This document shows, piece after piece, positions 35,955-44,409 of a DNA stretch of 64,000 nucleotides. Source of the DNA: JAJZRJ01 sp040757055 (lineage in GTDB: Bacteria > Desulfobacterota > Desulfobulbia > Desulfobulbales > Desulfurivibrionaceae). How positions within the stretch are numbered: the stretch's first letter is position 1; each line of letters starts with the position of its first letter. Made by a program: the position numbers and the translations under genes. The stretch lies in the NCBI GenBank assembly GCA_040757055.1, contig JBFLXY010000001.1:62001-126000 (forward strand), given 5' to 3'. The notes under the pieces are model-generated. The model saw only the letters and a list, made by a program, of their open reading frames with translations. It had not been told where the DNA came from and searched no databases.

Positions 35955-35961
35955 CACGTCG

Positions 35962-35988
35962 CCGGGGAGCCCGCCCAGGGCTCCCCGG
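35962..35988 (+). terminator. Terminator of leuB
   Basis: A perfect 11-bp GC stem (35962-35972 with 35978-35988), 5-nt loop, followed by TTTTCG. It begins 8 bp after the leuB stop. Confidence 0.9.
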
Positions 35989-36031
35989 TTTTCGCCAACA
36001 CCAGGACCGCTGCTTCGTTTCGCCTCGCCGG

Positions 36032-37507
36032 ATGAGGAGACGCCACAAAACCATCGCCATTGTTGGCAGCGCCATTGTGCTGCTGGTCGGCATGCTTGCC
36101 GCCGTGGCGGTGCGGTTCATCGACGTGGAACGCTACCGGCCCGAGGTCGAGGCCGCCATCACCCAAGCCACCGGACTCGACTGCTCCCTGGGCACACTCT
36201 CCTTACGCCTCTGGCCCTTTCTGAGCCTGCGGATCGAACAACCGGCCTTGAGCCGCTCCGGCCGGCCCATCCTCAAGGCCGAACGCATCACCCTTTCGGC
36301 CCACCTGCTGCCGCTCCTGAACCGCCGGCTGGAACTTCGCGCCATCACCATCACCAGACTGACCGGCACCATCCGCCGCGACCGGCGGGGCAACCTGAAC
36401 CTGCTGCCGCCCAGGGAGCCCAAACCCCAACAGCCTTTGGCGCTGCCCCTGGCCCGCCTGCGCATTGCCGAAATCGTTCTCGACGATGCCGCGCTGCGCT
36501 ACGAGGATGCCGCCAGCGGCTTTACCGCTGCAGCCGAAGGGATGGACCTCGCCCTCGGGCCGCTTCTCCTGGTGGACCAAGGCAAGAGACTCATGACCAG
36601 CGGCCGCGATTTTTTCGCCGCCAGTTGGGAGGGCAACCTCAAGGCGACCACGCTTTTCCTCAACACCATGCCCCTCGACCATCCAACCCTGCGCTTTGCC
36701 TCCACCGGCAAAAGCCTGGCCCTTCAGCCCGTTGCCGCCGCAGTGTACGGCGGCAAGCTGAAAGGCTCCCTCACGGTGCGGGGGCTGGGCGAAAACCCGC
36801 AACTGGCCGCGACCGGCACCATCAACGGCCTTGATCTTGCCAGACTCGCCGCCGCGGTCAACCACAGGGGCCGGGTCTCCGGCCGGCTGCATGCGAGCAT
36901 CACGCTGACCACCGACGGTGCGAAGCGGCAGGCCATGCTCCACCGCCTCAACGGCACCGTGGCCATGCACGGCACGGATCTGACCATCGAAAACATCGAC
37001 CTCGACACCATCCTGACCCAGTATGCCAAGAGCCAGGAGATCGGCCTTCTTGACCTGGGCAGCATCTTCATCGTCGGGCCTTTCGGCCCCCTGCTGAGCA
37101 AGGCTTTCGATCTCTCCGGCGCCGCACTGGGCGTTGGCCGGGGAAAGAGCCGCATCACCATGCTCGTGTCGGACTGGACCATCCGGAACGGCATGGCCTG
37201 CGCCGCCGACGTGGCCCTGGCCACTCCGAAGCACCGACTGGCCTTCACGGGACGGCTCGATCTGCCGGCCGGGCGCTTCCTCGACTTCCGCGTCGGCATC
37301 CTGGACCCGCGTGGCTGCGCCACCTTCACCCAGAGGGTCAACGGCAGCTTTCAGGAGCCGCAGATCGAGAAGGCGAGCCTGCTCGCCGGAACCCTCGTCG
37401 CTCCGCTGGTGTCGTTCTTCCGGAAAGGCATGACCGCCCTGGGCGGCGAACAGCCTGCCTGCACCCCCTTTTACCGGGGCCGCGTACCGCATCCGGCCAC
37501 GCCATAG
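36032..37507 (+). CDS. AsmA family protein
   Basis: A 491-residue protein with an N-terminal membrane anchor ('TIAIVGSAIVLLVGMLAAVAV') and an AsmA-like periplasmic body ('FIDVERYRPEVEAAITQATGL', 'LRLWPFLSLRIEQPAL', 'ITITRLTGTIRRDRRGNLNLL', then C-terminal 'GLARLAAAVNHRG'-like repeats and 'TGRLDLPAGRFLDFRVGILDP'). AsmA-like proteins are thought to bridge the envelope and move phospholipid. The ATG at 36032 has no clear ribosome site. It is 77 bp after leuB, past the terminator. Confidence 0.86.
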   Translation: MRRRHKTIAIVGSAIVLLVGMLAAVAVRFIDVERYRPEVEAAITQATGLDCSLGTLSLRLWPFLSLRIEQPALSRSGRPILKAERITLSAHLLPLLNRRLELRAITITRLTGTIRRDRRGNLNLLPPREPKPQQPLALPLARLRIAEIVLDDAALRYEDAASGFTAAAEGMDLALGPLLLVDQGKRLMTSGRDFFAASWEGNLKATTLFLNTMPLDHPTLRFASTGKSLALQPVAAAVYGGKLKGSLTVRGLGENPQLAATGTINGLDLARLAAAVNHRGRVSGRLHASITLTTDGAKRQAMLHRLNGTVAMHGTDLTIENIDLDTILTQYAKSQEIGLLDLGSIFIVGPFGPLLSKAFDLSGAALGVGRGKSRITMLVSDWTIRNGMACAADVALATPKHRLAFTGRLDLPAGRFLDFRVGILDPRGCATFTQRVNGSFQEPQIEKASLLAGTLVAPLVSFFRKGMTALGGEQPACTPFYRGRVPHPATP

Positions 37508-37551
37508 GCAGTTTCAAGAGACCAATCAAAAAAGGGAAGGAAACAGAGGAA

Positions 37552-37818
37552 TCAGGCCGAAGCCGTGGCAATCAGCGCCCGCTTGGCCTCGGCGCTCAAC
37601 CGCCTGAGCTGGTACTCACGCCGGGCCGCTTCGCTCCGCGAGGCAACCGCTTCGGTGTAGGCCATGGCCACCGGCCTCCGGGCCCTGGTGTAGCGAGCGC
37701 CGGCCCGACCGCCGTTGTGTTCGGCCAGCCGCCGGACGAGGTCGGTGGTGATGCCGGTGTAGAAGGTGCCGTCCCGGCAACGCAGGATGTAGACGAACCA
37801 GCCGGCAGGGCTATTCAT
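37552..37818 (-). CDS. GIY-YIG nuclease domain protein (UPF0213 type)
   Basis: An 88-residue protein holding almost only the GIY-YIG fold: 'WFVYILRCRDGTFYTGITTD' carries the GIY and YIG-like tyrosines, followed by 'RLAEHNGGRAGARYTRARRP' and the catalytic-site Glu in 'SRSEAARREYQL'. The family is probably involved in DNA repair or processing but without known substrate. It overlaps the upstream zinc-ribbon gene by 8 bp, so they are probably cotranscribed. Confidence 0.92.
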   Translation of the reverse strand: MNSPAGWFVYILRCRDGTFYTGITTDLVRRLAEHNGGRAGARYTRARRPVAMAYTEAVASRSEAARREYQLRRLSAEAKRALIATASA

Positions 37819-37996
37819 TCACCGCCGTAAGGTTTTCGGCGCAGAGCGCGCAGGGAACATCGTAGTGCTCGCGGCGGTCGATGAGCTTCCATTTGCCCAG
37901 AAGAATCCGCTCGCCATTGGCTTTTTTGCAGGCTTCGCACACCCATATCTCCGGGGTGTGCGGGTCGCCGGTCACGTGATATTTATAACGCTTCAT
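37811..37996 (-). CDS. Small zinc-ribbon-like protein
   Basis: A 61-residue protein with two CxxC pairs, 'WVCEACKKANG' and 'VPCALCAEN', spaced as in a zinc ribbon. Between them is 'LLGKWKLIDRREHYD'. The ATG at 37996 lacks a strong ribosome site. It overlaps the GIY-YIG gene by 8 bp. Function unknown; a longer frame upstream to 38170 has poor coding character. Confidence 0.65.
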   Translation of the reverse strand: MKRYKYHVTGDPHTPEIWVCEACKKANGERILLGKWKLIDRREHYDVPCALCAENLTAVNE

Positions 37997-38134
37997 TGTC
38001 GCTTGCTGTACCATGAGGAGTTGACGCAGAAATGGCCGAGGCCGTGAGTGGTCGGAATATACCAGCAATGGCGCCTGAGTACCACGCAAAAAGGGACCGA
38101 CGGCCATTTTTTCCGGCGGCCGCATGGCCACAAA

Positions 38135-38166
38135 AAAAGCGGTGCCGCCCGAGGCGCACCGCTTTT
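38135..38166 (-). terminator. Terminator of purM
   Basis: An 11-bp stem (38135-38145 with 38156-38166) and 10-nt loop, with seven T following on the minus strand. It lies 30 bp past the purM stop. The TTTT on the plus side may give weak two-way action. Confidence 0.9.
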
Positions 38167-38196
38167 GCAAAAAGGCCGGCTCCTGCCGCGAATGGA

Positions 38197-39258
<1,062 letters not shown>

Positions 39259-39507
39259 AGTTCGCCTGGAAAAAGATGTGAATGTTGCAAAATTATCAAC
39301 GGAGAGAGTGCCCCGATACGCTCAATCACTGCCACAGAATGTGGCCTCATGTTTAATTGCCCCACCCCCAAAAGTCAACGATTTTTCGGCATCCCGCGGC
39401 CTGCCGGCTCCTTGCTTGATTCTTTTGCCGACTTGGTATTGAATGAAAAAAGCACGCGGGGGGAAACGCCCCCAAAAAACACCAAAACTTGCTAGGCGAC
39501 TCCTCCC

Positions 39508-40500
39508 ATGATCCGTGTTCTGGCGGGTGACATCGGCGGCACCAAAACCAGCCTCGCCCTTTTCCGCGGCCCGCTGGACGGGATGGCCATGGAAAAAACC
39601 GCCACCTACCCCTCCCGCTCGGCCGCCTCGCCGCTGGAGTTGATCGACCGCTTTCTTGCGGCGGCGGGCCGCCCGGCCCTGGCGGGTGCCTGCCTCGGCA
39701 TCGCCGGCCCGGTGGTGGATGGCGCCGCCACCGCCACCAACCTGCCATGGACAGTGCGCGAGGCGGAAATCGCCCGCCACTGCGCGCTGTCCCGCGTTAT
39801 CCTGGTCAACGACCTGCTGGCCACTGCCTGCGCGGTGCCGCTGCTGGCGGCGGACCAGCTCCTGCCGCTGCACGGTGCCGCTTTCCCCGGCAAGGGGGCC
39901 ATCGGCCTCATCGCCGCCGGCACCGGCCTCGGCGAGGCGCTGCTGATTCCGCACGGAAACGGATACATCCCGTGCCCCTCCGAAGGCGGGCACCAGGATT
40001 TCGCCCCGCAGAACGAGCGGGAATTCCGCCTCCAGCAGCATCTGGCCCGGCAACACGGCCATGTCAGCCTGGAGCGTCTGGTCTCCGGCCCCGGCCTGGC
40101 CGCCATCCACCGCTTCCTGCGCGAGGAAGCGGGAGAGCCCGGTCCGGCCTGGCCGGATGACCACCCTGGCGAGGACCACGGGGCCGCGGTTGCCGAGGCC
40201 GGCATGAGCGGCCGCGACCCGATCTGCGCCGAGGCGCTTGACCTCTTCGCCTCGCTGTACGGCGCCGCGGCCGGCAATCTGGCGCTGGTTGGGCTGACCA
40301 CCGGCGGCATCTGCCTCGGCGGCGGCATCGCCCCCAAACTGGCCCCCATACTGACCGGCAGCGCCTTCATGGACTCCTTTCTGGCCAAAGGCCGCCTCTC
40401 TCCCCTGCTCGGACGCATCCCGGTCCGGGTCATCCTCGACAGCCAGGCTGCCCTCTGGGGCGCGGCGGCCCGTTTTTTTTCAGGCCCTGGAGAGGGGTGA
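39508..40500 (+). CDS. glk: Glucokinase
   Basis: ATP-dependent glucokinase of the bacterial Glk family (PF02685), 330 residues. ATP site 'LAGDIGGTKTSLALF'; sugar site 'VILVNDLLA' with the catalytic Asp, and 'GYIPCPSEGGHQDFAPQNE'; a second phosphate loop 'AAGTGLGEALL'. The C-terminal 'GGICLGGGIAPKL' closes the fold. No strong ribosome site; AGGCG lies 10 nt before the ATG. Glycolytic entry enzyme; the gene stands alone, divergent from purM. Confidence 0.93.
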   Translation: MIRVLAGDIGGTKTSLALFRGPLDGMAMEKTATYPSRSAASPLELIDRFLAAAGRPALAGACLGIAGPVVDGAATATNLPWTVREAEIARHCALSRVILVNDLLATACAVPLLAADQLLPLHGAAFPGKGAIGLIAAGTGLGEALLIPHGNGYIPCPSEGGHQDFAPQNEREFRLQQHLARQHGHVSLERLVSGPGLAAIHRFLREEAGEPGPAWPDDHPGEDHGAAVAEAGMSGRDPICAEALDLFASLYGAAAGNLALVGLTTGGICLGGGIAPKLAPILTGSAFMDSFLAKGRLSPLLGRIPVRVILDSQAALWGAAARFFSGPGEG

Positions 40501-40550
40501 CGCCTCCCCCTCCCTATCCCGCCGATTTTCATCAATTTCTCGCACCGTCA

Positions 40551-40578
40551 TTGACAACCGGCCGCGGTGCATTATTTT
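40551..40578 (+). promoter_or_regulatory. Sigma-70-like promoter of the zinc-ribbon gene
   Basis: TTGACA (40551-40556), 16-bp spacer and TATTTT (40573-40578), about 120 bp before the ATG at 40700. A long untranslated leader would result. Confidence 0.7.
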
Positions 40579-40699
40579 AGGAAAAAATTAACTCCCGCCA
40601 TCCCCCACGGAGAGCGGAAATCAGAAGCAAGACAGCCGACCCGATCCGCCGAGCCGGTTCGCCCATCCCTTGCTCCACATGGATTCCGGAGGTTCCACA

Positions 40700-41365
40700 A
40701 TGCAGTTTGAAGACAGAACCGAGCGCTGCCTGCGCCTGGCCAGGGAAGAACATTACTGCCCCCACTGCAAGCAGAAGCTCTCATGCTGCGAGGCGTCGCC
40801 CTTCCACATCGGCGACGGCCTTGGCTGGGGCACCGACGTGCTCTTCATCTGCCTCAACGACGAATGTTCGCTCTTTGCCGGCAGTTGGCAGACCTTTGAA
40901 GAGCAATACGGCCACTCCGCTTCCTGCCGCTATGTTCTCTGCCCCGGCTGCACCGAAGGCGAGTCCATGATGGTGGGCGGCAAGGATGCCTTCAAGAACT
41001 CGGTGATCGACATCGCGGATCTCCAGCGTCAGAACAAACGTTTTGCCGAAGAAAAGGCCGCCATCGGCCAGCTCGACACCTGCGTGGCGGAAAAAAACCT
41101 GGAACCGGTGCTCTATCTGCTCCTCGACGAGCATGCCGATCTGGCGGTGCGCAAACGGGCCTGCGAGCTGCTGACCGAACTCAAGGACACCGCCTGCATT
41201 GATCCGCTCCGCAACCACAGCTTCCGCAACAGCGAACTGGAGCAGATGGTCAATCTCGCCATCGCCGGATTACTGAAGAGCCTCCATCTGCGGGAATGTC
41301 CCCACTGCGCGGAACTCATCAAGGCCCAGGCAAAGGTCTGCAAGCACTGCGGCAAGGAGGCGTAA
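40700..41365 (+). CDS. Zinc-ribbon protein with HEAT-like middle
   Basis: A 221-residue soluble protein. N-terminal 'HYCPHCKQKLSCCE' and 'CLNDECSLFAG', then 'VLCPGCTEGESMMVGGKDAF', give several Cys pairs. The middle ('LDTCVAEKNLEPVLYLLLDE', 'AVRKRACELLTELKD') is a HEAT-like helical repeat. The C-terminal 'RECPHCAELIKAQAKVCKHC' is a classic double-zinc ribbon. GGAGG precedes the ATG at 40700. Function unknown; possibly an adaptor. Confidence 0.8.
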   Translation: MQFEDRTERCLRLAREEHYCPHCKQKLSCCEASPFHIGDGLGWGTDVLFICLNDECSLFAGSWQTFEEQYGHSASCRYVLCPGCTEGESMMVGGKDAFKNSVIDIADLQRQNKRFAEEKAAIGQLDTCVAEKNLEPVLYLLLDEHADLAVRKRACELLTELKDTACIDPLRNHSFRNSELEQMVNLAIAGLLKSLHLRECPHCAELIKAQAKVCKHCGKEA

Positions 41366-41386
41366 CCGCGGCGGCCGACTTTGCCC

Positions 41387-41415
41387 TTGCCAAAGCAGGG
41401 GCTTTCTATTATAAA
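41387..41415 (+). promoter_or_regulatory. Promoter of tRNA-His
   Basis: TTGCCA (41387-41392), 17-bp spacer and TATAAA (41410-41415), 26 bp before the tRNA 5' end. Confidence 0.75.
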
Positions 41416-41441
41416 AGGGCCTTCTCCGTTTCTGAGTGTAC

Positions 41442-41519
41442 GGTGAGCGTAGCTCAGCTGGTGGTAGCACCGGGTTGTGGCCTCGGCGGTCGTGGGTTCA
41501 AGTCCCATCGCTCACCCCA
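41442..41519 (+). tRNA. tRNA-His (anticodon GTG)
   Basis: A 78-nt cloverleaf with the histidine-specific extra G at -1 (41442) facing C73 (41516) and encoded CCA. Acceptor GTGAGCG/CGCTCAC, anticodon stem CCGGG/CTCGG around TTGTGGC (GTG), T-arm CGTGGGTTCAAGTCCCATC. A strong terminator follows directly. Confidence 0.96.
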
Positions 41520-41526
41520 AAAAATC

Positions 41527-41555
41527 AAAAGGCTGTCCCTTGCGGACAGCCTTTT
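41527..41555. terminator. Bidirectional terminator between tRNA-His and trmJ
   Basis: A perfect 12-bp stem (41527-41538 with 41544-41555) with a 5-nt loop and T-runs at both ends (TTTTTT on the plus side, AAAA on the left). It serves tRNA-His and the convergent trmJ gene. Confidence 0.92.
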
Positions 41556-41569
41556 TTCGTTGCCGCTCC

Positions 41570-42322
41570 CTACTCCGTACCGCCCTTTCCAAGCCGTCGC
41601 CGCTCCGCCTCCGCCCAATCGATCTGGCTGAACATCCCGCGCAGGATGCGGATTTCGCGGCTGGTCACCCCCTGGCGCCCCAGCATCCGGCGCAGCGCCC
41701 GCATGATGTGCTCCGGATTTTGCGGGTCGAGAAAGCCGATGGCGAGGAGAGTCTGGCGCATGTGGGCGTAAAGCCCCTCATACTCCGCGCCACTGGCCGG
41801 TTCGTCGGGCTGGGGTATTGGTACTCCCCCGACGCGGATGGCCTTGGCCGCCTCGTAAAGACAGACCCCCACCGCCTGGGCGAGGTTCAGGGAGGGGAGC
41901 GCCTCGTCGGCGGGAATGGTGAGAAAACGCTGACAACAGGCCAGTTCGTCGGTGGTGAGTCCGGAATCCTCCCGTCCGAAGACCATGGCGACCCGATGGC
42001 CTGCGGGCAGGGCCGCGATGACGGCGGCCGCTTCATCGGGCAGGGCAAACTCCTCCCGGTACCTGCCGAATCGGCGGGTCGTGCCGTAGGCAAGGTGGCA
42101 ATCGGCCAGGGCCGCGGGCAAATCGGCATAGCATCCGGCTCCGGCCAACAGGTCGGCGGCGTTCACCGCCATGTGGCGCGCCTCCTCGCTGGCCGGATCA
42201 GCCTCAGGGGCGACCAGCCGGAGATCGGTGAAGCCGAAATTCATCATCACCCTGGCAACGGCGCCCAGGTTGCGATTGCCCTGCGGCCCAACCAGCACGA
42301 TGCAGACCGCGGTACGGTTCAT
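41570..42322 (-). CDS. trmJ: tRNA/rRNA 2'-O-methyltransferase of TrmH/TrmJ type
   Basis: A 250-residue SPOUT methyltransferase. N-terminal 'VLVGPQGNRNLGAVARVMMN' and the SAM knot 'VAMVFGREDSGLTTDELACC' with 'PSLNLAQAVGVCLYE' are the TrmH/TrmJ marks. The length and C-terminal tail ('GFLDPQNPEHIMRALRRMLG') fit TrmJ, which modifies position 32 of tRNAs. ATG at 42322 precedes 'NRTAVCIVLVGPQG'. Located 27 bp upstream of the BON gene's stop, same strand. Confidence 0.88.
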   Translation of the reverse strand: MNRTAVCIVLVGPQGNRNLGAVARVMMNFGFTDLRLVAPEADPASEEARHMAVNAADLLAGAGCYADLPAALADCHLAYGTTRRFGRYREEFALPDEAAAVIAALPAGHRVAMVFGREDSGLTTDELACCQRFLTIPADEALPSLNLAQAVGVCLYEAAKAIRVGGVPIPQPDEPASGAEYEGLYAHMRQTLLAIGFLDPQNPEHIMRALRRMLGRQGVTSREIRILRGMFSQIDWAEAERRRLGKGGTE

Positions 42323-42348
42323 CGACAGGGCAGACCCGCGCTGCGGAC

Positions 42349-42939
42349 TCAGTGGCCCTTGACCCGGATATTGTCCACGATCCGCACCGTGCCCGGCGTG
42401 GACCTGGTCAACTCCAGGATTTTCGTTTTCTGGGCCGCGCTCTCCACCGTGCCGGTGAGGTGGACCACCCCGCGGTAGACGTCCACATCCACGGCGAGGG
42501 AGCGGATGCCCGGCTCGCCGATGAGCTTGGCCTTGATTTTCACCCCGAGGTTCTTGTCGTCCAGGGCTTGGCCCACGCTGCGGCTGCCGACCTGAAGGTT
42601 GTTCTGCACCGCGGCCACGCCGGATACCGACCGGGCAATCGACTCGGCCCGCTCCCGCTCCCTGGCGCTGTCGACATAGCCGGTGAGATAGACCACGCCG
42701 CTTACCGTGTCCACGTCGATATCCCGCGCCTTGACCGTGGCATCCTGCACCATCCCGGCCTTGACCCTGGTCGTAATCGTGACATCATCCACCTGCCTGC
42801 CGGCGGAACGCTGGTCGGTGGCCACGGCATAACCACCTGCCGCGCCGCCGCCCACCACCACCGGCGTGCAGCCGGAACCGGCAAGCAAGGTCATCAGCAG
42901 GCCGCCTGCAACAACAAGAAATCGCGCTGTCGTGTTCAC
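42349..42939 (-). CDS. Lipoprotein with two BON domains
   Basis: A 196-residue periplasmic/outer-membrane lipoprotein of the OsmY/DolP kind. The signal ('FLVVAGGLLMTLLAGSGC') ends in a lipobox Cys; two BON domains follow ('ITTRVKAGMVQDATVKARDI' with 'VYLTGYVDS' and 'LGVKIKAKLIGEPGIRSLAV' with 'VHLTGTVES'). GTG at 42939 is chosen because it overlaps the previous gene's stop as GTGA and has GGGA upstream; TTG at 42951 is the alternative. BON domains bind phospholipid or stabilise the envelope. Confidence 0.87.
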   Translation of the reverse strand: MNTTARFLVVAGGLLMTLLAGSGCTPVVVGGGAAGGYAVATDQRSAGRQVDDVTITTRVKAGMVQDATVKARDIDVDTVSGVVYLTGYVDSARERERAESIARSVSGVAAVQNNLQVGSRSVGQALDDKNLGVKIKAKLIGEPGIRSLAVDVDVYRGVVHLTGTVESAAQKTKILELTRSTPGTVRIVDNIRVKGH

Positions 42940-43367
42940 TTTTTTTCCCAATCTTTATTGTTCTTCTTAACCTGTCCCGGCGGCGGATATTTCGCCTTGT
43001 GGGCCTGAAATTCGGTATACGGCTTGTCAGAATCCATCTCGATGGTGACCGAGTCACCCAATTTGAGCCTCAGGTTGTCCGGCAACGAGACTCCGACCTT
43101 CCAGTCGCCGTTCTGCAGATAGAAATAAAGCTTTCGGTTCACGTCGAAATAGACAGAAACGCTGGGATAATAGCGGTAGCCGTACTTGGCCCGATACCCG
43201 TGGGCAGGCGCGTGGGGCGGTGGCCCGTGGCCGGGAGGCACCTCCCTGGCAGCCGGCTCCGCCGGGACTCCGACCGACACCCCGCCGCCGGTAAGACAGC
43301 CAGCAAGCGAGATTCCCGTCAGCAGAGCACATGCCGCCACGCCACTTTTTTTTATTTTTTTCCTCAT
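42936..43367 (-). CDS. Small lipoprotein of unknown function
   Basis: A 143-residue protein with a lipoprotein signal ('SGVAACALLTGISLAGC'). The mature part has a Pro/His-rich linker ('PPGHGPPPHAPAHGYRAKYG') and a compact domain with many aromatic residues ('YYPSVSVYFDVNRKLYFYLQ', 'DWKVGVSLPDNLRLKLG'), a kind seen in envelope proteins with 'YYPxxxVYYD' patterns. AAGGAG precedes the ATG at 43367. Coupled by GTGA overlap with the BON lipoprotein, so they likely act together in the envelope. Confidence 0.75.
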   Translation of the reverse strand: MRKKIKKSGVAACALLTGISLAGCLTGGGVSVGVPAEPAAREVPPGHGPPPHAPAHGYRAKYGYRYYPSVSVYFDVNRKLYFYLQNGDWKVGVSLPDNLRLKLGDSVTIEMDSDKPYTEFQAHKAKYPPPGQVKKNNKDWEKK

Positions 43368-43447
43368 GCGAATTCTCCTTGGCAGGTTTGTCTGCAGGAC
43401 CTATCTTAGGTGCCCAGGCCGGCGCCGCCAAGCGGTTTCGCGCCGGA

Positions 43448-43476
43448 TTGTACAAATTCCCTCCAGGCAGTATAGT
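43448..43476 (+). promoter_or_regulatory. Sigma-70-like promoter of the UGA-interrupted gene
   Basis: TTGTAC (43448-43453), 17-bp spacer and TATAGT (43471-43476), 27 bp before the ATG at 43504. AAGGT lies between as ribosome site. These suggest the gene is still expressed. Confidence 0.65.
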
Positions 43477-43503
43477 GGCAGGCAACACGAAGGTAAAGCC
43501 TCC

Positions 43504-43830
43504 ATGCCTCCATCAGCCCCCTTGGACTTGCAACTGAACTGCCTCTCCTGCGGTCAGAAGGCCGAACTTACCGGCCGCTGACACAGCGCCACGGTGGTCT
43601 GCACGGCGTGCGGGCTCACATCGTCGGCCAGGGAATACCGCGAAGAGATCGAGGCATGGCAGGAAACGGTCTGCCGCGCACTCAATGCCAGGGCCGCCCC
43701 GGAAAGAGCATCGGCACCTGGCGCTGGTAATCACGATACCTTTCGCCGAGCGCCGCCACCAGCTTGCGCTCCTCGAGATACGCCCCCAGCAAGAGATAGC
43801 CCGTCAGCACGAGTTTCACCGCGAGACTGA
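43504..43830 (+). pseudogene. Zinc-ribbon gene interrupted by an in-frame UGA (nonsense mutation or selenocysteine codon)
   Basis: From the ATG at 43504 the frame encodes 25 residues with 'LNCLSCGQKAELTGR', then UGA (43579-43581), then 'HSATVVCTACGLTSSAREYR' and 'EEIEAWQETVCRALNARA'. The two CxxC pairs on both sides of UGA make one zinc ribbon, so the frame was whole. Either TGG (Trp) mutated to TGA or UGA is read as selenocysteine. Just after the UGA is a hairpin (43586-43590 with 43605-43609; 43594-43596 with 43602-43604; loop GTCTG) like a bacterial SECIS. The C-terminal 50 codons overlap the antisense methyltransferase gene and look non-coding, which favours decay. Confidence 0.55.
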
Positions 43831-44293
43831 CGGTGGTCACCGGTCCAGCCGCCCAGACCAGGGCCAACCCGCCGGAATACCAGGGATGGCGGACATAACG
43901 GAGGATGCCCTTGGTGGCAAAGGCAAATTCGGGCTGGGCTTCTCCGCGATGCTGGCTTGTGATCTGCCGCAGCCCCAGAAAAGAGCTCAGATCGTATTCC
44001 CTTGCCCCGCCGACGGCCATGACCAGGGCGTAGAGGAGCAGCGCCCCCTGCACTCCCCACCAGGGGCCATCCCAGGCAAAAAGCAGCCGCGAGGGCAGCC
44101 GGAGCGTCCAGAAGAAAAGCGGCAGCAGCGTGATGGTGCTCAGCAGGACGTAGCCAAGCCGGTACCAGGCAAACCACCGGCCCAGCCGGGTCTTGGCCCG
44201 GCTGACCACCGGCGTCGCGATCAGCAGGCTGTGCATGGCGCACCAGAGCATCCACATCCCGGCCACCACGACGATCCCCCCTGTTTCTCCCAA
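43682..44293 (-). CDS. Isoprenylcysteine methyltransferase-like membrane protein
   Basis: A 203-residue protein with about five hydrophobic segments ('GYVLLSTITLLPLFFWTL', 'LLLYALVMAVGGA', 'AVKLVLTGYLLLGAYLEE'). The C-terminal 'RHPWYSGGLALVWA' and 'EERKLVAALGERYRDYQRQVPMLFPG' are the ICMT/PEMT-like SAM-dependent methyltransferase signature. Starts at TTG (44293) with a GAAGGGGGG site; ATG at 44257 is an alternative. The substrate is unknown; prokaryotic members may methylate lipids or small thiols. Confidence 0.75.
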   Translation of the reverse strand: MGETGGIVVVAGMWMLWCAMHSLLIATPVVSRAKTRLGRWFAWYRLGYVLLSTITLLPLFFWTLRLPSRLLFAWDGPWWGVQGALLLYALVMAVGGAREYDLSSFLGLRQITSQHRGEAQPEFAFATKGILRYVRHPWYSGGLALVWAAGPVTTVSLAVKLVLTGYLLLGAYLEERKLVAALGERYRDYQRQVPMLFPGRPWH

Positions 44294-44334
44294 ACCGCCC
44301 CCCTTCGCCTCTTTTTCCCGATACCATTATCCGG

Positions 44335-44363
44335 TTTACGGAACCATCGCCATCGGGTATATA
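44335..44363 (+). promoter_or_regulatory. Promoter of ilvC
   Basis: TTTACG (44335-44340), 17-bp spacer, TATATA (44358-44363), 46 bp before the ilvC ATG, which has GAAGGAGG upstream. Confidence 0.65.
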
Positions 44364-44409
44364 TGATGGTTTGCTCGTGCAAACATACCGTATTTGAAGG
44401 AGGCATATA

